Shown: positions 58,957-64,000 of the stretch, piece after piece | Numbering within the stretch: the stretch's first letter is position 1 | How the letters are laid out: the number at the start of each line of letters is the position of its first letter | Assembly (NCBI GenBank): GCA_010015655.1 | Contig: ML976670.1 | Location: forward strand, 510,611-574,610 | Length of the DNA stretch: 64,000 nucleotides | Source: Bimuria novae-zelandiae CBS 107.79 | Taxonomy: Eukaryota; Ascomycota; Dothideomycetes; Pleosporales; Didymosphaeriaceae | Direction: 5' to 3' | Translations under genes and position numbers: made by a program | The notes under the pieces: model-generated | Seen by the model: the letters and a program-made list of their open reading frames with translations, nothing else | The model's database searches: none | What the model was told of the DNA's origin: nothing

Positions 58957-59965
58957 TAGTGGCACGTGCGCAATGGCGGAGCTGGGAATTGTAGAAACTT
59001 CACCTGCGACGCCACTTACAACGGACCGTTCTACTAAATTGTCTAGCCTCCTCTGTTACGAGTTTGTGGACCTTAGAGATAGGCCTGCCGTGCTGTGCGT
59101 CTTTAACATGCAAAGAAGAATCCAATTCTATGCTCGGAGGGAGATGCCACATATGCTGCTAACAAATTGTGCACACGACATTGACGGCGAGCTCTTGATT
59201 GACCTCGCAGCAATGGTTGCCGTAGGATTGGAGTAGATCCTTGAACGATGATGGTTCTTGAGCCCGCTCAGGTCGCTGGGTGCTTGCACAGTCTTCTCCG
59301 TTGTGGTTTCGGATTTGGTTTGCGTCTACGGCGTGCTTGCGCACCATGGAAGGAATCTTGTCTCGAAATACTTGTGAGAGTCATTGTTCTTTAATAATAT
59401 TCTCAACTATAGTAACTAGCTTAAAACCTACTCAACTTTCTCACGCCGAAGCCTTTGTAGGCTCCAACATAACGCCTGTGGCTGGGCCAAACATTTTGTA
59501 ACTGGAGCGAGGGTTTTAGGGAACAGGTCTTTCACTACGTGGCTTACCCTTCAGTTACAATGACTACGAAAGGAGTCAGTGACCTCGATTACTTTCGCCC
59601 GACCTTTGATAGCAATATCTAACTCCGCCTAGGCACAAGTTTTCTTCGTGAATCTTCGTCTTTTCCCCTCGATCACATGCCTTGAGTTGATGTTACTACT
59701 GATTTCTTCACGTCTCCTGGCATTGTTCGTGACTCGATTGAGCTCGCATCCTTCTGGAACTTGAGCATAACCTCTACCCCAATACTGTCGGGCTATATCA
59801 CTACTTCGATTCTTTGATATGGATGCTGGGCTCGATCTGGGCTGCACCTTCCCATCCTGAATGGGTACGGTCCGGAACTGAAGGTGGTCTTCTCGGACAT
59901 CCTCATGATCATGGGGGTTGAGTAACGAGCCACTACTCCCTCCGCGTGGACTGCTGACTTCGATA
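58957..59965. other. Host flank of the transposon island
   Basis: No gene recognised. A minus-strand open frame at 59629-60018 (polar, Ser/Arg-rich) overlaps the next entry and may be its second exon in another frame. Confidence 0.45.
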
Positions 59966-60343
59966 TCAGTCATGGTGAGCTCCGGGGACGTTGACTTTCC
60001 TCCAAGGGAGTGCGTCACCGCATGCCAAAAGTACTACTCGCACCATGCGCACTGATCCTGGCATGGCCAGGGCCTCGAACGTGAACCAGATCGCCATGAG
60101 GATGTTCCTCCATCGGGCGGGTAGTATCCATCCTAAGACGCGGTATATGATGCACGCGCGCCAGCTCATCGCGCACCGGGCGCCTGTCCAGACGAAGAAA
60201 GCATTGCGCCCCGTAAATCCGGAGAGGAATCCAATAGTTTCCAATTCCTCCGCGGTGACGAGCCGAAGAACTGTGTCTCCCGGTCTCGGATCGTGTTCGC
60301 CAGCGTCACCTGTGTTGTGTCCAGAAAGAGTTGTGGCAGCCAT
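59966..60343 (-). CDS. Hypothetical small membrane protein (weak)
   Basis: Open frame of 125 residues from the ATG at 60343. It has a polar N-terminus (GHNTGDAGEHDPRPGDT) followed by two hydrophobic Trp-rich segments (CIIYRVLGWILPARW, ILMAIWFTFEALAMPG). The minus-strand frame 59629-60018, starting inside it, is polar and could be a C-terminal exon joined by a short intron, but no clean donor/acceptor pair was found. Not recognised; codon pattern plausible for a host gene. Confidence 0.3.
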   Translation of the reverse strand: MAATTLSGHNTGDAGEHDPRPGDTVLRLVTAEELETIGFLSGFTGRNAFFVWTGARCAMSWRACIIYRVLGWILPARWRNILMAIWFTFEALAMPGSVRMVRVVLLACGDALPWRKVNVPGAHHD

Positions 60344-60737
60344 TGCGAGTTGTCATATAAACAATGGAGCGGCATTAGTGGGTATGTGTGAAGAGCTGGA
60401 GCCTAGTACACCGATATAGTAGAGGGGAGATCCACTGCGGCTGAGCAGTTCGAATACGAGATGCTCCACTTGATGAGCCTCAAGTTGCCTGGCGCCTACG
60501 CACACATTGATCAATACCTAAAGGCCGCAATTAGCACTTCGATAAACACTCGATACAGTCATTGCGCAAAGACAGAGAAATTCAACATTACTCGAGTAAG
60601 GGTATACAACCAAGCTGAGCAAATCCAAGCGACGCTTTTCCCAGTCCGCAGAAGTTGAGCAGAGAGACTTGAAAGACATCCTATCCGAACCCCTTCACTA
60701 CTCAACAAGGACCAATCCTGTCGACATCTTCAAACTC
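60344..60737. other. Intergenic, no gene recognised
   Basis: Between the hypothetical protein and the annexin stop; nothing supported. Confidence 0.5.
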
Positions 60738-63188
60738 TCACCTCCCCTTCTGGGTCTGGCACAACTGAATGGAAAATTCCCTAAAATCACCCTTCGTCGC
60801 CTCCTCAATGTCTTCCTCGACAACGCGGCCGTACTTCTCGTCGTACTCCATCTTGACGCGCTGCAGATGCATGCGATCCCAATGCAGCCTCACCAATCTC
60901 GAGATGAGCAGCTCGTACCGCTGCTGCCGCTCATGCTTGCTGCTGGCCGATACCTTCGACGAAGATCCACGCGGGCCATCCGAATGGGACGAGGGAGGCT
61001 CGATGAGATCCATGAGGGCATGGTGCAGAAGCATTGCGTCGCGTGAAGGGCGGTTGATTACGCCGTTGAGAATGTGCGCTATGACTTCGCCCTGAGTCGC
61101 ATTAGCTCTGATCTCACACCAAGATGTAGGATTGGGGATGCACTTACAACCAGGTTATTGCTCTTTCTCAGGGCGTCCCGCGCGAAGTTACCCTGGTACT
61201 TGCGCTCATACGTCCTCAGCACTTCACGCAGATGAGCGTCGCTCCTCATAACCACCACGCCCAGCATTGCGCTCTCGCCTCCCTCCCTCGCTTTGAGAGC
61301 TTTGTACAAGGTGTCTACATCGCGGTTTCGGTACTCGGTCGGCCACACGTCGCTTTCCTCTTGCCGCTCGCCTTCCAGCGCCATCAGCACGGCTTTTCGG
61401 AACTTATCTGCCTTGAGCTCCTTGTCCATGCATCTTGTCAGACTGTCGCCATACCGTTTGTCTCTGAACGCATCCTTGATCTCGCGGATCTCGTAGTTCT
61501 GCCGTCCCATGAGCGCCTCGATGAGCAGTTCTCTCCGCGCGTTGCCAGACTGGTACCAGAAGTTCGCCCAATAGCCTTCACTCTCGTACTTGCCCAGCGC
61601 AGTCACATACGCGATCTTTCCGAAGTTGCCCGTTGTTTTGAGTTTGATGTGTTTCGCGATGTTGATGCCGCGGCCTTGCACCTTGCAGTGGCGCTTGTAC
61701 TCGCTCCGAAGTTCGAGCATCTGGTCGTGGGAAAGCGCAGGGAGGATGTCGATGATGGTGTCAGCGTCAATGTTTCGCGAGCTCAGTGCATCGACGAGGG
61801 CGACCGCGTCTTCTTCCGCGTTGTAGATCTTTACTCTTCTCTTCTCCTTCTCGCCTCTGCGGTCACGGCTGCGGTCGCGGTCGTCGCGCACGCGCCCATA
61901 CGCCTCCAAAGCCAGTTTATCTTTGTGCTTCGACCTTCGCGCGGGGCTCGGCGAGCGCTTAGTTGTCGAGTGCGATCGTCCATGCCCACCGTGGAACGAT
62001 GCAGTGGATCCCCGCGGAGACAAATTGTCCAGCGGCTGCAGATGGTCCAAATCATCATCCATCATCATCGCATGAGGCATGGGCGATATGGACTGATACG
62101 TCCCATGGTATGCCTCCAACAGCGGACTAGGCGGCGGCATTCCGCCTCCACCCCCTGGGAATCCCCCAGGTACAATCGTCTGAATATCCGGTCTGTTCCC
62201 GCTCACTGACAGTCTGTCCATGCGCTGCGACAAGCCGCCGGGCGCCCCACCGCTCACGGACAAGCTGTGTGGTCGCAGGCCTGGTGATGGTGGTGGTTTG
62301 CTCCCTCCTGACTTGACTCCGCCCAGGACCATCTCCACTACCTGATGTCCGCTGTATGAAGTTGTAGGCCCTGAATGCGACGCCGCTCTCTGGTGGCCCG
62401 GTTGCGGTGAATGCGCTCCCATTGGAGGCGGAGGCATGGACGAGGGAGGATACGCTGCTTGTTGCGCTGAAGAAGTAGGAGGTGGCGCTTGCGGCATCGC
62501 ATATTGCGACTGCGCGGCGTACGGCGGGCTCGCAGGTTGCGTCGTATGTCGCACCGACGGCGGAGGATTCGTAGGCACTACAGGCTTCGCAGTGAAGGTG
62601 ATCTGCTGCGGTGCTTGCGCATATTGGAAGCCACCGCCTTGCGACGGAGCCCTCACAGGTCCAGCCTGGCTCACACCGGCCGGTACGGTAGTATAATTGT
62701 GCTGTCCCGACGCATACTGGACGTGTCCTTGCTGCGAATACGATACGTTCGGCCCGCCCGGTGATCGCGGTCCTCCCGCCGTGCCCATATGCTGTTGCGC
62801 CTGCTGCGCCTGTTGCATGTAGCCTGGGCGTTGTTCAGGCGGGAGATCCGTGTACCCGCCCATGGTGATGGGCTCGCCGCCCGGGGGTCTAGCAGTCATG
62901 TCTCAGTCTCGGTGGTCCACACAAGTGTTCGCGCTTCTTTATGAACTGAGTGAGCAGAAACGACGTTGGGGCGGCTCACCCGTATGGCTGTCCTGGCTGC
63001 CTAACTTCATATTCGTACCCCGCTGCTGATGCGTGAGCTGCCCCCGGCTCAGCTGAGTAGCCCCCAAAGTACCCCGGCCCAGGCGATGGCGCGCGCACAT
63101 GGCTCCTACTCCTTGACCGATCGCGCCGGCCTGGCGATTTTGAACTCGAACGGCCTTTGCGGTCGCGGTCGTCGGGACGAAGCGACAT
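60738..63188 (-). CDS. Fungal annexin with long disordered N-terminus (ANXC4-like)
   Basis: Three exons (63188-62980, 62888-61148, 61091-60738), with introns of 91 and 56 bp in correct phase, give 767 residues. Residues 1-60 are Ser/Arg-rich (KGRSSSKSPGRRDRSRSRS). A Pro/Gln/Gly/Ser-rich disordered region runs to about 350, and a charged linker with SPSPARRSKHKDK and RDRSRDRRGEKEKRR follows. From about residue 420 come annexin-type repeats: DAVALVDALSSRNIDADTIIDIL, MLELRSEYKRH, ELLIEALMGRQNYEIREIKDAF, DTLYKALKAREGG, and a last repeat in exon 3 with AMLLHHALMDL and YELLISRLVRLHWDRMHL. Annexins bind acidic phospholipids, usually with calcium; fungal ANXC4-type proteins often lack canonical calcium loops. 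The second acceptor (GCTAG) is chosen because an in-frame TGA precedes the ATG in the otherwise open frame. Confidence 0.85.
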
Positions 63189-64000
63189 CGTAGATTGAAC
63201 GGGGGAGGAATTGGTGTCGCGTCAGGCTGAGAATGTAGGTGTACAGAAGCTTCAAGCTTCAAGCTTCACAGCGCCAAAGCAAAGGCAATTGGCAACTACA
63301 GACGTGTCTGCAACTGTCGTAAACTCAGAGCAAACACGGAAAGAGAAGCTGAGGCTGAAAATGCGAGGGCGGGGAGCTTCAGTAGCGCGCGACTGCTCCA
63401 TGGCGCGCTCGCGGTTCCCCTCCCGTCTCCCATTGGCTGACCGCTGATCCCCACAACAGCAATTCCGGTAGGGGCGGCGACTAAACAGGACAATGCGCTC
63501 GCATTTAGTGTGCTATGGGGGTAGAAGGGCAAATAAGGAACCCAAAGTCGGGACCTGCAAATCGCATTTCTTACCATAAGCCCGACCGACATCCCGGCTA
63601 GCCAAGCGATCTCGCAGATGTCAGCACTGCATCGGGAAGAAAAGTTGCCAACATCGCATCGTGGTCTGGTGGCCCAATCGACCAGCCGCAACTGCCCGTA
63701 TCCGTTCTTCTTCGCTCGAGCTGCCTCGTGCCTCATGTTGAGCTCGCCGTTCGGAAGAATTCGCAAGCTGCACCGCAACGGCGCCGTCTAGCCTCCCACG
63801 CCTCACGCTCAGGGTCCTTCACCGCCCGCGGCAACGCTAAGATCCCCTAGAAAAAGAATTGTGGACAAGCAATCGAAGGTTGATGCGATTGTGCCTATCT
63901 ATGTCGGGACGCATTGGCCCGTCTTCTCCAGTAACATGACGCTGACGGTCAGATTTTGTCAGAAAATGATACGGGTGGTTGCTTCCGGGAAGGCTAGAGC
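63189..64000. other. Annexin upstream region and beyond
   Basis: Includes the annexin promoter; a small GCTTCAA triplication lies near 63248-63268. Minus-strand open frames at 63296-63806 have no recognisable domain. Confidence 0.45.

Noticed and set aside
61232..62209. 325-residue plus-strand open frame
   Set aside because: Antisense to the annexin exon 2; no domain, and the annexin frame has clear repeats and introns.

Overview
The window reads as nuclear DNA of a filamentous ascomycete (Pezizomycotina, possibly Dothideomycetes; inferred from gene content only). Host genes have 42-102 bp introns with GTRNGT-type donors and CTNAC-like branch sites. They include an AA9 polysaccharide monooxygenase, the kinetochore protein Nnf1, a DUF3433 membrane protein, a fungal annexin of the ANXC4 type and a fungal class I CPD photolyase. 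The transposons are extremely TpA-rich and riddled with TAG/TAA codons, which fits repeat-induced point mutation (RIP).

Layout. 0-11.4 kb: the tail of a pogo/Fot1-like transposon, then AA9, Nnf1, DUF3433 and a RING-like multi-exon gene. 12-19.2 kb: two paralogous small secreted protein genes, one broken, separated by a complete but dead Ty1/Copia element (13019-18281). 19.5-25.7 kb: a WD40/coiled-coil gene carrying an in-frame TAG, a secreted lysozyme-like protein and a fatty acid desaturase-family gene. 26-31.8 kb: a wrecked secondary-metabolite locus in which a 5'-truncated reducing polyketide synthase and a 5'-truncated P450 meet head to head. 32-35.1 kb: a MARVEL-like membrane protein, a methyltransferase and a 28-residue zinc-ribbon microprotein. 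35.5-41.7 kb: three paralogous F-box-like genes. The first has an in-frame stop in the known readthrough context TGA-CTA-G. The other two are pseudogenes, and the third is split by a 407-bp miniature LTR retrotransposon (TRIM). 42.3-43.9 kb: photolyase. 44.4-59.0 kb: a transposon island of three ~2.1 kb pogo/Fot1-like elements, the middle one carrying a ~6 kb Tad-like LINE plus two ~900-bp relatives. 60-63.2 kb: a hypothetical protein and the annexin.

Most striking signals: (i) the TRIM with 61-bp LTRs, a 5-bp target duplication and a primer site matching that of the local Copia at 12 of 13 bases; (ii) the possible readthrough F-box protein; (iii) serial LINE-type insertions into one 13-14 bp target; (iv) repeated replacement of tryptophan codons by stops in low-copy genes, suggesting RIP-like mutation leaking outside repeats or gene-family decay.

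Functionally the host genes are a mix of plant-interaction or decay functions (AA9, small secreted proteins, lysozyme-like), housekeeping (Nnf1, photolyase, annexin) and a dead metabolite cluster. No bacterial-style operons, CRISPR arrays or RNA genes were seen.
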